A stretch of DNA of 64,000 nucleotides. Source: Pseudomonas khavaziana. GTDB lineage: Bacteria > Pseudomonadota > Gammaproteobacteria > Pseudomonadales > Pseudomonadaceae. Below are positions 45,593 to 52,515 of this stretch, piece after piece. Position numbers and translations under genes: made by a program. The number at the start of each line of letters is the position of its first letter. The stretch's first letter is position 1. The stretch covers positions 1 through 64,000 of the forward strand of contig NZ_JAHSTT010000003.1 in assembly GCF_019145205.1 (NCBI RefSeq). The letters run 5' to 3'. Under the pieces are notes generated by a model. The model made no database searches, was not told the origin of the DNA, and saw nothing but the letters and a program-made list of their open reading frames with translations.

Positions 45593-46428
45593 AGTTCAGC
45601 AGAGTCGCTCTTTAAAAATATGATTTATTTTTTGTAATTATTCTATTTAGTTGGTCTGTTGATGGGCGGCTAAGCTGTAAACTCTTATCCAGTTAGGGGT
45701 TTATATGGCTCGCCGTCCTAGGGTTTTACTACCGGGTAACCCATTGCATATTATACAGCGAGGAAACAATCGGTCTGCGTGTTTTTATTCAGATGAAGAC
45801 TACATTTTTTACATGGATACATTAGCCGTGCTTGCTCAATTGTATGGCTGTAAAATTCACGCTTTGTGCTTGATGACAAATCACGTTCATTTGTTGTTGA
45901 CTCCCACCTGCTGCGCAGGGGCTGGCCTACTTATGCAGGGGCTGGGGCAGCGCTATGTTCAATATGTCAATCGAACATATCAACGAACGGGCACATTGTG
46001 GGAAGGCCGTTTCCGCTCCTGTTTGGTTCAACAAGAAAACTATGTTTTAGCTTGCTATCGATATATCGAAATGAATCCGGTCAGAGCGGGTATGGTTACT
46101 CATCCGGGCGACTATCGCTGGACCAGCTATAGGGCAAACGCACAGGGCGAGCTATCAGGCTTTATAAGTCCGCATGCGGTTTATAGCGAGTTAGGTAGCG
46201 GCACCGCCCAGCGAGCCGAAGCTTACCGATCTATATTCAAGGATCGGCTTTCATCTGGACTGATAGAACAAATTCGATCTTCTACAAACGGCAATTACGT
46301 TTTGGGCGATCAGAAGTTTGCGTCCGAGATCGCGGAGATATTAGGTAAAAGAGTTTCACCGGGTGCGTCAGGACGCCCGAAAAGTGTGAGTTAAAAGAAT
46401 AGAAGAATAGTGGTCTGACCCCTATTTT
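45557..46428 (+). mobile_element. Complete RAYT/IS200-like transposable element with family A ends
   Basis: Left end GAATAGGGGTCAGACCAC (from about 45558), about 130 bp of leader, the transposase gene at 45705-46394, and right end GTGGTCTGACCCCTATTTTT (to about 46430). The ends are inverted with respect to each other. A second copy of the right-end repeat follows at 46431-46451. This is the only complete member of family A in the window. Confidence 0.75.
45705..46394 (+). CDS. IS200-like tyrosine transposase of the RAYT (REP-associated) group
   Basis: 229 residues. HUH motif MTNHVHLLL with His60/His62 and the downstream catalytic region YVLACYRYIEMNPVRAG; Tyr120 is the probable nucleophile. 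These enzymes cut and join single-stranded DNA at hairpins. Starts LPGNPLHIIQRGNNR, typical of the family. It is flanked by matching family A palindromes, so it probably made the other family A copies in this region (49642, 50352). The frame is intact, so it may still be active. Confidence 0.88.
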   Translation: MARRPRVLLPGNPLHIIQRGNNRSACFYSDEDYIFYMDTLAVLAQLYGCKIHALCLMTNHVHLLLTPTCCAGAGLLMQGLGQRYVQYVNRTYQRTGTLWEGRFRSCLVQQENYVLACYRYIEMNPVRAGMVTHPGDYRWTSYRANAQGELSGFISPHAVYSELGSGTAQRAEAYRSIFKDRLSSGLIEQIRSSTNGNYVLGDQKFASEIAEILGKRVSPGASGRPKSVS

Positions 46429-46452
46429 TTGTGGTCTGACCCCTATTTTTTT
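46403..46452. repeat. Tandem family A repeats
   Basis: Two head-to-tail copies of GTGGTCTGACCCCTATTTTT (46410-46430 and 46431-46450). The first is the right end of the RAYT element. They are read in frame into the EndoU gene fragment as SGLTPIF twice. Confidence 0.8.
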
Positions 46453-46501
46453 ACAAGAGAAATGGCTTACCCCTGCTGAGGAAACGCACCTAAACGAGTG
46501 G

Positions 46502-47227
46502 ATGAAAAAAACTACCTGGCTTGAAAGAGCAGCAGGTAAAGCGCTGGATGCATCGGAAAGGGCTGCGATGCTCGTCAACTTGGGTAATGCGTTGGTTACC
46601 GAAGGCTGGCTCAACAAAGTTCCGGTTGGTAAAGCTACGGCTGGTCTTATTGATAAAGGACCTGGTATCTCGGCAGATGCGGATGGATTCGGCCTCTACC
46701 CAAAAACTTCTCCAGTTACAAAGGACGATGGGCGCACACCAGGCCTATATTTGGATGGTTTCAAACCGTCGCCTACGCCGCTCGAACTGGTTCAGCAGCA
46801 AGCGGGAAAACCCGCCAACGCTACTAGCATTCGGCTTGATCATATCCTTGATGGCGGCGTAAATATTCGACAAGACGGCTCAAAATCAGGTACGGGCGGA
46901 CATTATTTGAGATCTCCGACTGTTCAGGTGGATAGAGTCAGCGGTGAAGCCGATGCGTTTGGTGTGACAAAGGGGTATGTGTCCATCCGTGATCCGTCAA
47001 ACGGTGCTTGGGTGCCTAAGCAAGGTGAAACAACGTTTTATCCTGCTATGTGGAGTAAGAGGCAGACTCAGTTGGAGATCGAAGGTGCGTTCCAAAACTC
47101 CTCACCAATGCCTGGCACATCTAAGTGGAAGGGAACATCTCCAAGTGGATTGAAGATAGAAGGTTATTACGGTAAACCAGACGGTACGGGCGCGACAGCT
47201 TGGCCAGTCTATCAAGGGAAAAATTGA
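46502..47227 (+). CDS. Orphan CdiA-CT module: EndoU-type nuclease (5' truncated)
   Basis: 241 residues from the first ATG, but the same frame is open back through the family A repeat (LQEKWLTPAEETHLNEW precedes the ATG), so this is the 3' part of a larger toxin. Residues about 110-241 match bacterial EndoU: DHILDG (His114), GTGGHY (His134), a candidate catalytic Lys near 173, TTFYPAMWS and a final TAWPVY. EndoU CdiA toxins cut tRNA. All three catalytic residues seem present, but no signal or delivery domain remains. The gene after it should encode the immunity protein. Confidence 0.78.
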   Translation: MKKTTWLERAAGKALDASERAAMLVNLGNALVTEGWLNKVPVGKATAGLIDKGPGISADADGFGLYPKTSPVTKDDGRTPGLYLDGFKPSPTPLELVQQQAGKPANATSIRLDHILDGGVNIRQDGSKSGTGGHYLRSPTVQVDRVSGEADAFGVTKGYVSIRDPSNGAWVPKQGETTFYPAMWSKRQTQLEIEGAFQNSSPMPGTSKWKGTSPSGLKIEGYYGKPDGTGATAWPVYQGKN

Positions 47228-47230
47228 TAA

Positions 47231-47767
47231 ATGGCTATGGGTAAAATTCATTTTGTGAAAACTTCTAAACTTAACCGTTTAGACGTTTGGGCCACAGACC
47301 CAAACGCGGATCCACGGCTCTCTTCACCAGAAAGTGTTGGCGTTAGAGAAATAGCCGCTTGGCTGTCCGATGACGTGAACAGCCGTTTGTCAGCAGTTGG
47401 ATGGATTGAGCGCTTGGAAGCTTTAGAAAGCGCAGGAGCAAAAGCGTATTTGGGAACAGGTAATGCTCATCACGTGGGGGTCATTAACGAGTACATATTT
47501 TTAGAGTGTGAGTTTGTAGACGATTTCAAAGTTTTGATGCATACGAAAAATGTTATTTCAGTATTAAGGTTTTATGTCGGTGCTCATGAAGGGTATGCAG
47601 CAAATGTTTGTTTTGATGTGGAGTACGAAATGGAAGGCGAGCAAGCTCTGAATCGCTATCTCGAATTGGGTGGGCGGTTAGGTCTTACCGATACGGAAAT
47701 AGCCGAAAATACGCGGAAAGTTAAATTGTCACGTAAAAAGAAAGCAGATAAGCATCAACAGCGGTAG
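47231..47767 (+). CDS. Probable immunity protein of the EndoU module
   Basis: 178 residues, ATG 3 bp after the EndoU stop (a second ATG 6 bp later is possible). Soluble alpha/beta protein; no domain recognised. It ends with a very basic tail (VKLSRKKKADKHQQR). Identified as immunity only from position. Low GC compared with flanking core genes. Confidence 0.6.
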   Translation: MAMGKIHFVKTSKLNRLDVWATDPNADPRLSSPESVGVREIAAWLSDDVNSRLSAVGWIERLEALESAGAKAYLGTGNAHHVGVINEYIFLECEFVDDFKVLMHTKNVISVLRFYVGAHEGYAANVCFDVEYEMEGEQALNRYLELGGRLGLTDTEIAENTRKVKLSRKKKADKHQQR

Positions 47768-47847
47768 GTGGGATGTATATTTTTTCTTCGTCGTCTTAAA
47801 TATTTTCCGTGAGTGAGTTATTTAACGATTAATAATCAAGGATGGCT

Positions 47848-48543
47848 ATGAAGAATTTGACTGCGATTCTGTGCGCCGTATTTGCATTATGCGGTTGTGT
47901 CACAAAAGACCTGAATGTTGAAAACCGACAAAAAATTAAGACGCTCACAATCTTACCTGCCTCGTTCTCGAAGCAGCAGTTCAAATACACAAGCATGGAT
48001 CAAGCATGGGGTGCCGGCTTGGGCGCGGGTGCCGGGGCAGCTGTAGGAATGGGATCGGATGCATCAAAAGTAGCAACTAGCGCTATGGCAGGAGCTGGAT
48101 TGGTAGTAGGTGCGAAAATAGCTGATGGCGGAGCTTTGAGTCCTCGACAGGCAGTTTTGCTGAACTTGAAGCGCAATCAAATAGATCCGGGGCAGTTGTT
48201 TAAGCAGCAGTTGGAAGCGCGGATCACTACTGAAAAACTATTCAAGGTTATTCCGGAGGGCCTTACGGCCGATGCGCATATGGAGTTTGTGGTGTCGGAA
48301 TGGGGCTTTGCATTGAAGAACTATAGTTCAGAGCTTTATCCCACTCTGGGAGTTGTGGCGACCATGAAGCGTGGGAATGAGACGGTCTGGAGAAATTTCG
48401 AAACTATCACAGCTTTTAGTGAGGGGAACTCTCTGGCATATACCCCCCAGCAATACGCAACAAACCCTGAAATTTTACGCGGTGCTATGCAACATGCTTT
48501 CGAGTTATTGATACAGAAGCTAATCATTGATTTGAAGAAATAA
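47848..48543 (+). CDS. Putative lipoprotein in the cassette region
   Basis: 231 residues from ATG 47848, placed by AAGGA five bases upstream. Signal and lipobox ALCGC (ILCAVFALCGC), then a Gly/Ala-rich stretch (GAGLGAGAGAAVGMGSD) and a beta-rich domain. Family not recognised. It might be part of an immunity or delivery function, or an unrelated passenger. The sequence QNAFELMTDLK, read in one frame near 51943-51975, resembles its C-terminal QHAFELLIQKL and could be a decayed relative. Confidence 0.55.
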   Translation: MKNLTAILCAVFALCGCVTKDLNVENRQKIKTLTILPASFSKQQFKYTSMDQAWGAGLGAGAGAAVGMGSDASKVATSAMAGAGLVVGAKIADGGALSPRQAVLLNLKRNQIDPGQLFKQQLEARITTEKLFKVIPEGLTADAHMEFVVSEWGFALKNYSSELYPTLGVVATMKRGNETVWRNFETITAFSEGNSLAYTPQQYATNPEILRGAMQHAFELLIQKLIIDLKK

Positions 48544-48583
48544 GGTTCGTGCTGAGAGACGTTTACGTAGATAGTGAGGGGGA

Positions 48584-48646
48584 AAGAGGACGGATTTGTT
48601 TAACTTGCGTTGGAAAAAAACGTGTTAAATAAACCTGTCCAATTTT
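48584..48646. repeat. Degenerate family B palindrome
   Basis: GAGGACGGATTTGTTTAAC and GTTAAATAAACCTGTCC face each other about 20 bp apart. Same layout as 45286 but with several mismatches, so an older copy. Confidence 0.6.
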
Positions 48647-48677
48647 AATTTGCCCTTTTATTTGAAGGCGAAATTAA

Positions 48678-49286
48678 ATGAGTGATTTAATTAATATAAA
48701 CGGCCTGCCTTCGATCGAAAAGGTCAGAAAAACTGCTCAAGGGCTGGCATTACTAGACGCGGTAATTATGCCGCAATGGGAGTACAGGTACTTTTCATTC
48801 AATTGTAATTGGGATGGGAAGGGTGAAGAGATGATGGCATCCATGAAGAACGGTGAAGGGGCCGAGTACTTTATACACTTTACTTGCGAAGGCGCTGTAG
48901 GTAAGGTTCTAGATGAAAATCCATTGTCGAATCCGCACGAGCATTTGGATGACGTACCCGAAAAATTTCGAGCTTTTAAAGATGAACCTGCATTTTCCAA
49001 CAATAATGCAGGCTTGTTTTTCTGGCGGGAAGCTAATCAAAGCTCATGGCAGGCATCACCGGATAAATTGAAGCGGTTTCCGCTTCTGGGTTTCCTGCAA
49101 GAAAGTGCTGTTACCTATAAAGAGTTTGCTGAAAACTATTATGAAAGAAAATTTGATATAAATTTTATTGAGGAAATTCTCGAGTCGTTGACAGTGACGA
49201 CAGAACAGTTGGCTGTGCTTAATTCTGAAGTTGGTTTCGCCGATTTAGATGATGATTTTCAAGAGATTTTAGGTGGCGCACTTTGA
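48678..49286 (+). CDS. Orphan immunity-like protein
   Basis: 202 residues, acidic, soluble (for example ENPLSNPHEHLDDVPEKF and VGFADLDDDFQEILGG). ATG overlaps a stop as ATGA; the short preceding frame (FALLFEGEIK) emerges from the family B repeat, the same arrangement seen before the other immunity genes here. Family not recognised. Confidence 0.5.
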   Translation: MSDLININGLPSIEKVRKTAQGLALLDAVIMPQWEYRYFSFNCNWDGKGEEMMASMKNGEGAEYFIHFTCEGAVGKVLDENPLSNPHEHLDDVPEKFRAFKDEPAFSNNNAGLFFWREANQSSWQASPDKLKRFPLLGFLQESAVTYKEFAENYYERKFDINFIEEILESLTVTTEQLAVLNSEVGFADLDDDFQEILGGAL

Positions 49287-49369
49287 TTGAAGATGTCTAG
49301 GTTGTTAATTTTATATATGCGCTCTTTAAAAACTTACCTATTTTTGTTGAGTTTAAATTTTCTCAAGTA

Positions 49370-49396
49370 GGGCGGTTGAAAACCGCCCACTTTTTA
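49370..49396. terminator. Bidirectional hairpin terminator
   Basis: GGGCGGTT-GAA-AACCGCCC (49370-49388) followed by ACTTTTTATT on the plus strand and preceded by an A-rich run, so it can end the gene at 48678 and also the minus-strand gene that stops at 49397. Confidence 0.75.
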
Positions 49397-49641
49397 TTAT
49401 GAAATTTGCGAATTCAACTTCCGTCCAACCACATCCAGTAGATCACACCCATCTCTCAGAGGGATAGCCAGCAACAGCGCAAAGTCGTGCAGCACAATCG
49501 CATCACTGCTGATTTCCTCCCGAAACGCCAAGTTCTCCAAAAACTGCGTCACCGCGCGAATACGATACGCGGCGGCGTCATAGAGAACATCGAGAGGCGC
49601 TTGCGTGTCGATCACCAGCGCGGGAATGGTTGAGTCGGAAG
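49397..49641 (-). pseudogene. DUF6124-type gene with N-terminus replaced by a repeat
   Basis: From about 49641 down to the stop at 49397 the frame encodes IPALVIDTQAPLDVLYDAA... to DLLDVVGRKLNSQIS, closely matching the intact gene at 52546 (PALIIDTQAPLDVLHDAA). The first dozen or so residues are missing; instead the frame runs out into a family A repeat (KIGVRPLF). An open frame with an ATG exists up to 49762, but it lies in the toxin fragment on the other strand. Confidence 0.7.
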
Positions 49642-49697
49642 AATAGGGGTCAGACCACATTTTTGGAAGGGAAAGGAATAGTGGTCTGACCCCTATT
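49642..49697. repeat. Family A doublet
   Basis: Perfect 17-base inverted arms, AATAGGGGTCAGACCAC (49642-49658) and GTGGTCTGACCCCTATT (49681-49697), with a 22-base loop. It forms the junction between the DUF6124 fragment and the NucA-like toxin fragment, truncating both. Confidence 0.85.
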
Positions 49698-49703
49698 TTT
49701 CTA

Positions 49704-49859
49704 GATGAGTATCCACCGGCAATGTTTAAAGAGGGTGGGACTGGAGCGAGTGTTAGACCCATAAGCCCGAAAGATAATATGGGGGCTGGCGCATGTATAG
49801 GTAATGCATGTCGCGGACTGCCCGATGGCGAGAAAGTCAGAATTAAGGTGGTGGACTAA
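49704..49859 (+). pseudogene. 3' remnant of a NucA/NucB-type DNase toxin
   Basis: 51 codons in frame with the preceding repeat: DEYPPAMFKEGG, SVRPISPKDN, GAGACIGNACRGLPDG, ending KVRIKVVD. This is the C-terminal half of the NucA/NucB DNase family (DEYP motif included). The N-terminal half with the other catalytic Asp is gone, so it cannot be active. The stop overlaps the ATG of the next gene (TAATG). Confidence 0.75.
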
Positions 49860-50332
49860 TGGCTAGGTTTAGAGAAAGTATATATTTGTCTTATTCGCAA
49901 TTTTGCGTATTTTTGAGTTCGCTTGAACAGCCGTATAATGATTGGAGTGATCGTAGTTATGCGCAAGGATTTGCGTGGAGGTTAGGGAGTGTCTCTTTTA
50001 GAGCTTTGATTGACGAAGGGGACCATATCATTAGCCTTTCCATTAACGAACAAGTGCCCGCTATAAGCGCAGATGTGGTTCGGGCCTTTAAAGTTCCCTT
50101 CGCGGTGAGAGATAGAAATATTGAGGTTGGTAGTATTTCGAGTACGGTTCCTCTAGAACTGCCTGAAGGGGATTATTCTCTTCAGGTCGAATTTATAAGA
50201 CCCTCCTCAAGTGGAGTGTATGCAATAAATGTCCATTTGAACTTAGGGGGCTGCGATTTTGAGGTGTTGAGAGCAGACGCCGAAATTGACGAGCAAGGTG
50301 AGTTTGATATCGATGCGGTTCCTGCGGGATAA
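49859..50332 (+). CDS. ComJ-type NucA inhibitor (orphan immunity protein)
   Basis: 157 residues. LSYSQFCVFLSS, then NDWSDRSYAQGFAWR and VPFAVRDRNIEVGS, LELPEGDYSLQVEF, the pattern of the ComJ family, which in Bacillus inhibits the nuclease NucA. Its place directly after a NucA-like remnant, with TAATG overlap, supports the pairing. The toxin partner is dead, so this gene may protect against neighbours that still carry the toxin. Confidence 0.75.
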   Translation: MARFRESIYLSYSQFCVFLSSLEQPYNDWSDRSYAQGFAWRLGSVSFRALIDEGDHIISLSINEQVPAISADVVRAFKVPFAVRDRNIEVGSISSTVPLELPEGDYSLQVEFIRPSSSGVYAINVHLNLGGCDFEVLRADAEIDEQGEFDIDAVPAG

Positions 50333-50351
50333 ACATTCGACGAAATAAACA

Positions 50352-50485
50352 GGGGAATAGGGGGCAGACCCCGTTTTTGCGTTTTTTAGAGTTCAGCAGA
50401 GTTGCTCTTTAAAAATATGATTTATTTTTTGTAATTATTCTATTTGGTTGGCCAAGAATAGTGGTCTGACCCCTATTTTTCTTGT
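50352..50485. mobile_element. Internally deleted RAYT element
   Basis: The first about 100 bp (50353-50453) repeat the left end and leader of the RAYT element (45558-45656) with only a few differences; the unit TTTTTTAGAGTTCAGCAGAG and the A/T-rich tract after it are the same in both. It then joins straight to the right end AGAATAGTGGTCTGACCCCT (50456-50480). The transposase gene is absent. It is therefore a non-autonomous, MITE-like derivative. Confidence 0.8.
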
Positions 50486-50666
50486 GGATAAAGCAGCGGG
50501 TACCGGATTTTCCCATTTTGTTGTGGTCGACGGCATTACGACCAGAAATGGCATTTCTGTCGTAGCAATTCGTGATCCTCATGGTAAGCAGTATTTTAGC
50601 CCCGCGACTACTTTTGAAAAGAATTTTTCAGGTTATGTTGTTGTTCCAAAGGATGCTCTGAAATGA
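50478..50666 (+). pseudogene. 3' remnant of a cysteine-peptidase-like toxin
   Basis: In frame with the repeat, about 62 codons: VDKAAGTGFSHFVVVDGITT, VVAIRDPHGKQYFSP and FSGYVVVPKDALK. The GFSHFVVVDG plus IRDPHG pattern resembles the C-terminal part (catalytic His and Asp region) of papain-like or C39-like peptidase toxins. No native start; an apparent TTG start at 50448 lies in the repeat. The stop overlaps the next ATG (ATGA). Confidence 0.5.
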
Positions 50667-51019
50667 AATTAAGCATTAAGTTTCCCGAGAATTTGTTAAC
50701 CCACAGCCTGCTCGAGCAAAGGCTGATTCCTTGCATTTGCAAAATTGCAACGGAGTTTGAAATTGAATTTTTGGACCCTTTGCCAGAAACTGCAGGAACC
50801 GTTCTGGAGTGGGATCGTGCAGAACTTGAAAAAAGAGCGATAGGTGGGGTAGGTGGGCAATACTCTCACTATGCACACGGTCGGGTGTCGTTAAAAAAAG
50901 TTGATATTGATATCTACCAAATATTGGATCTTGAAATGTTTTATAGGCTTTTTGGATGGTGCAGCATCTTGGAAGATGGCAACTATGCGCCGCCGGGGCA
51001 GTTTTGGGATGATGAATAA
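50663..51019 (+). CDS. Orphan immunity-like protein paired with the peptidase-like remnant
   Basis: 118 residues, start overlapping the upstream fragment by 4 bp. Begins MKLSIKFPENLLTHSLLEQ; ends LFGWCSILEDGNYAPPGQFWDD. Acidic at the C-terminus. Family not recognised; called immunity from coupling alone. Confidence 0.55.
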   Translation: MKLSIKFPENLLTHSLLEQRLIPCICKIATEFEIEFLDPLPETAGTVLEWDRAELEKRAIGGVGGQYSHYAHGRVSLKKVDIDIYQILDLEMFYRLFGWCSILEDGNYAPPGQFWDDE

Positions 51020-51023
51020 GTTG

Positions 51024-51088
51024 AAGAAAAGGGGACTGAAGAAAAGGGACAAGAAAAGGGACAAGAAAAGAGGGCAGATTTATCTAGG
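51024..51088. repeat. Short tandem repeat grown from a family B arm
   Basis: Four imperfect 12-bp units of AAGAAAAGGGAC (from 51024 to about 51074), then GGGCAGATTTATCTAGG. The last part matches a family B left arm, suggesting slippage at the palindrome. Confidence 0.6.
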
Positions 51089-51102
51089 TTAGAGTTTAAA
51101 GG

Positions 51103-51162
51103 CTGTCTAGTCCTGAAACAGGTGTAAACCTATTTCAGGACTAGACAGTCCCCTTTTTTCGT
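51103..51162 (+). terminator. Very stable hairpin followed by a T run
   Basis: CTGTCTAGTCCTGAAA (51103-51118) pairs perfectly with TTTCAGGACTAGACAG (51133-51148); AGGT/ACCT extends the stem across one mismatch to a 4-base loop. TCCCCTTTTTTC follows, so it would work as a terminator. The long perfect stem also looks like the collapsed ends of an IS or MITE, so its origin may be transposition. Confidence 0.6.
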
Positions 51163-51165
51163 TGA

Positions 51166-51249
51166 TTCGTGACAAAAACATTGGAAGGGATTAAGTCAGA
51201 AGCAGTAATCGTAGGTAGTGAAGTTAATAAATGGCTTGCGAAGGACTGA
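51166..51249 (+). pseudogene. Possible 3' remnant of a toxin before the Imm11 gene
   Basis: About 27 codons in one frame, with KTLEGIKSEAVIVGSEVNKW near the end, after a stop at 51163-51165 and ending with TGA one base before the ATG at 51251. No domain can be named from so little. It is listed because a short 3' tail sits directly before the immunity gene, as in the neighbouring cassettes. Confidence 0.35.
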
Positions 51250-51250
51250 A

Positions 51251-51847
51251 ATGAGATATTACTTAATGCGACAAGATGTAACTGTTTGCGATAGGTGGGT
51301 GCTTGGAGATGTACATCATGTAGATAACTGGTATTTCAGTGATCCTCCAGTTAATTTTATGGAGCCAGGCATATATACTCTCGATGTAAGATTCGACGGT
51401 AAAGAAGTTGATTATTCCCTTGCTGGATACGCCAGTGTTCCTGTTTTAAGCGAGAGCGCAAAAAACTCGCTCGCCGGTTTGCCAGAGATAGACGAACCTT
51501 ATCAACGTGTCGTTTTTGAGCCGGTTAAGATAAATAATAAAGTGGTTTGCCAGAGCTATTTTTTGATGATTATAGAAACGCAAGTCGATTGCGTGGATGA
51601 AAAGCGCTCTCGCTATAAAAAGTTTGAGGTAGATGATCCTGTTAGGCCAGATATGGCCGGCAACTATCGTGCTTTCTACAATTTGGTGGTTGACCCGGGC
51701 AGGGTCGGATCAAGTCATATATTTAGACTTAAAAAATATTTGGGTGCGGTCATAGTAAGTGAAGAGGTGAAACGGCGACTTATGGCGGCTGGTGTTGTCG
51801 GCGTACTGTTTGATTCTGTTAATGGTGATCAAGAAACCGTTACCTAG
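51251..51847 (+). CDS. Imm11 (DUF1629)-family immunity protein
   Basis: 198 residues from ATG 51251 (AAGGA five bases upstream; an in-frame ATG at 51218 lies in the upstream fragment). MRYYLMRQDV...DRWVLG start, SVPVLSESAKNSL, and the late segment GAVIVSEEVKRRLMAAGVVG fit the Imm11 family found next to polymorphic toxins. Its own toxin is missing. Confidence 0.7.
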   Translation: MRYYLMRQDVTVCDRWVLGDVHHVDNWYFSDPPVNFMEPGIYTLDVRFDGKEVDYSLAGYASVPVLSESAKNSLAGLPEIDEPYQRVVFEPVKINNKVVCQSYFLMIIETQVDCVDEKRSRYKKFEVDDPVRPDMAGNYRAFYNLVVDPGRVGSSHIFRLKKYLGAVIVSEEVKRRLMAAGVVGVLFDSVNGDQETVT

Positions 51848-51864
51848 TTGGTCAGGTAGTTGGG

Positions 51865-51933
51865 GGAAGGCGGCGAATTTGTTTAATTCGTGGTGGTAGT
51901 GCAAAGACCATTGATTAAATCTGTCCCCTTTTG
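51865..51933. repeat. Degenerate family B palindrome
   Basis: GCGAATTTGTTTAATTCG-type left arm and GATTAAATCTGTCCCCTTTT right arm. The right arm matches 45329-45350 well; the left arm is diverged. Confidence 0.6.
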
Positions 51934-51994
51934 TTTTCTTGCAGAATGCTTTCGAGCTAATGACTGATTTGAAAAACCAAGGGCAGAAAAGAAA

Positions 51995-52444
51995 ATGGAA
52001 TACACACTTGAAATTCGTGAACTCATCAACCATATCACTTCTGCTGAACTGTACGAGGGTGATTACGGAAGCCGCCTGGTTGACCATGAATCTATACTGA
52101 GTGGGGTTGATGCAGCGGACCGCGACAGTGTTCCTGTAGACTATCTGGCTTTTCTAGGCACCTTTGGGTTTGGCGATTTAGACAGCGCGCTTTATATCGA
52201 AGACGGTCCGGCTAAATACGCTGCTATCGCCGGATGTGAGGTGGATGCTTATAGCCGGATGTATGTGTTTGCGGCTACTTCCAGTGGTGTGCTTTATGCT
52301 TTTGATGTAGGTAATAATTGGTCGATAGTAGAGATTGATTCGGAAATCGATGAGGTGGCGGTGTTGGCCGATAACTTTTCAAGCTTCATCCGTAATCAGC
52401 TGATTGTGGTGAAAGGTTATGTCGATTGGCGCGCGGAGCAATAA
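51995..52444 (+). CDS. SMI1/KNR4 (SUKH)-family immunity protein
   Basis: 149 residues. SVPVDYLAFLGTFGFGDLDS is the SUKH core, followed by a beta-rich end (RMYVFAATSSGVLYAFDVGN) and an acidic stretch. SUKH proteins are common immunity proteins for nuclease toxins. No toxin tail can be seen upstream, only the family B repeat. Start by AAGGGCAGAAAAGAAA upstream of ATG 51995. Confidence 0.72.
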   Translation: MEYTLEIRELINHITSAELYEGDYGSRLVDHESILSGVDAADRDSVPVDYLAFLGTFGFGDLDSALYIEDGPAKYAAIAGCEVDAYSRMYVFAATSSGVLYAFDVGNNWSIVEIDSEIDEVAVLADNFSSFIRNQLIVVKGYVDWRAEQ

Positions 52445-52471
52445 GACGCTGTCAGGTGGGGAGATGTGATT

Positions 52472-52493
52472 AAAAAGGGACGGATTTATTTAG
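52472..52493. repeat. Family B half-site
   Basis: AAAAAGGGACGGATTTATTT (one arm only). It marks the end of the AT-rich cassette region, 28 bp after the SUKH gene stop. Confidence 0.55.
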
Positions 52494-52515
52494 TTTGCGC
52501 TGATCACGCACAAAG

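Noticed and set aside
49642..49762. N-terminal part of the minus-strand DUF6124 frame up to 49762
   Set aside because: This stretch lies in a family A repeat and in the NucA-like remnant on the other strand, so it is not native DUF6124 sequence.
50448..50477. TTG start for the peptidase-like fragment
   Set aside because: The TTG and the next codons are part of the family A repeat, so it is an accidental start and the gene is treated as a remnant.
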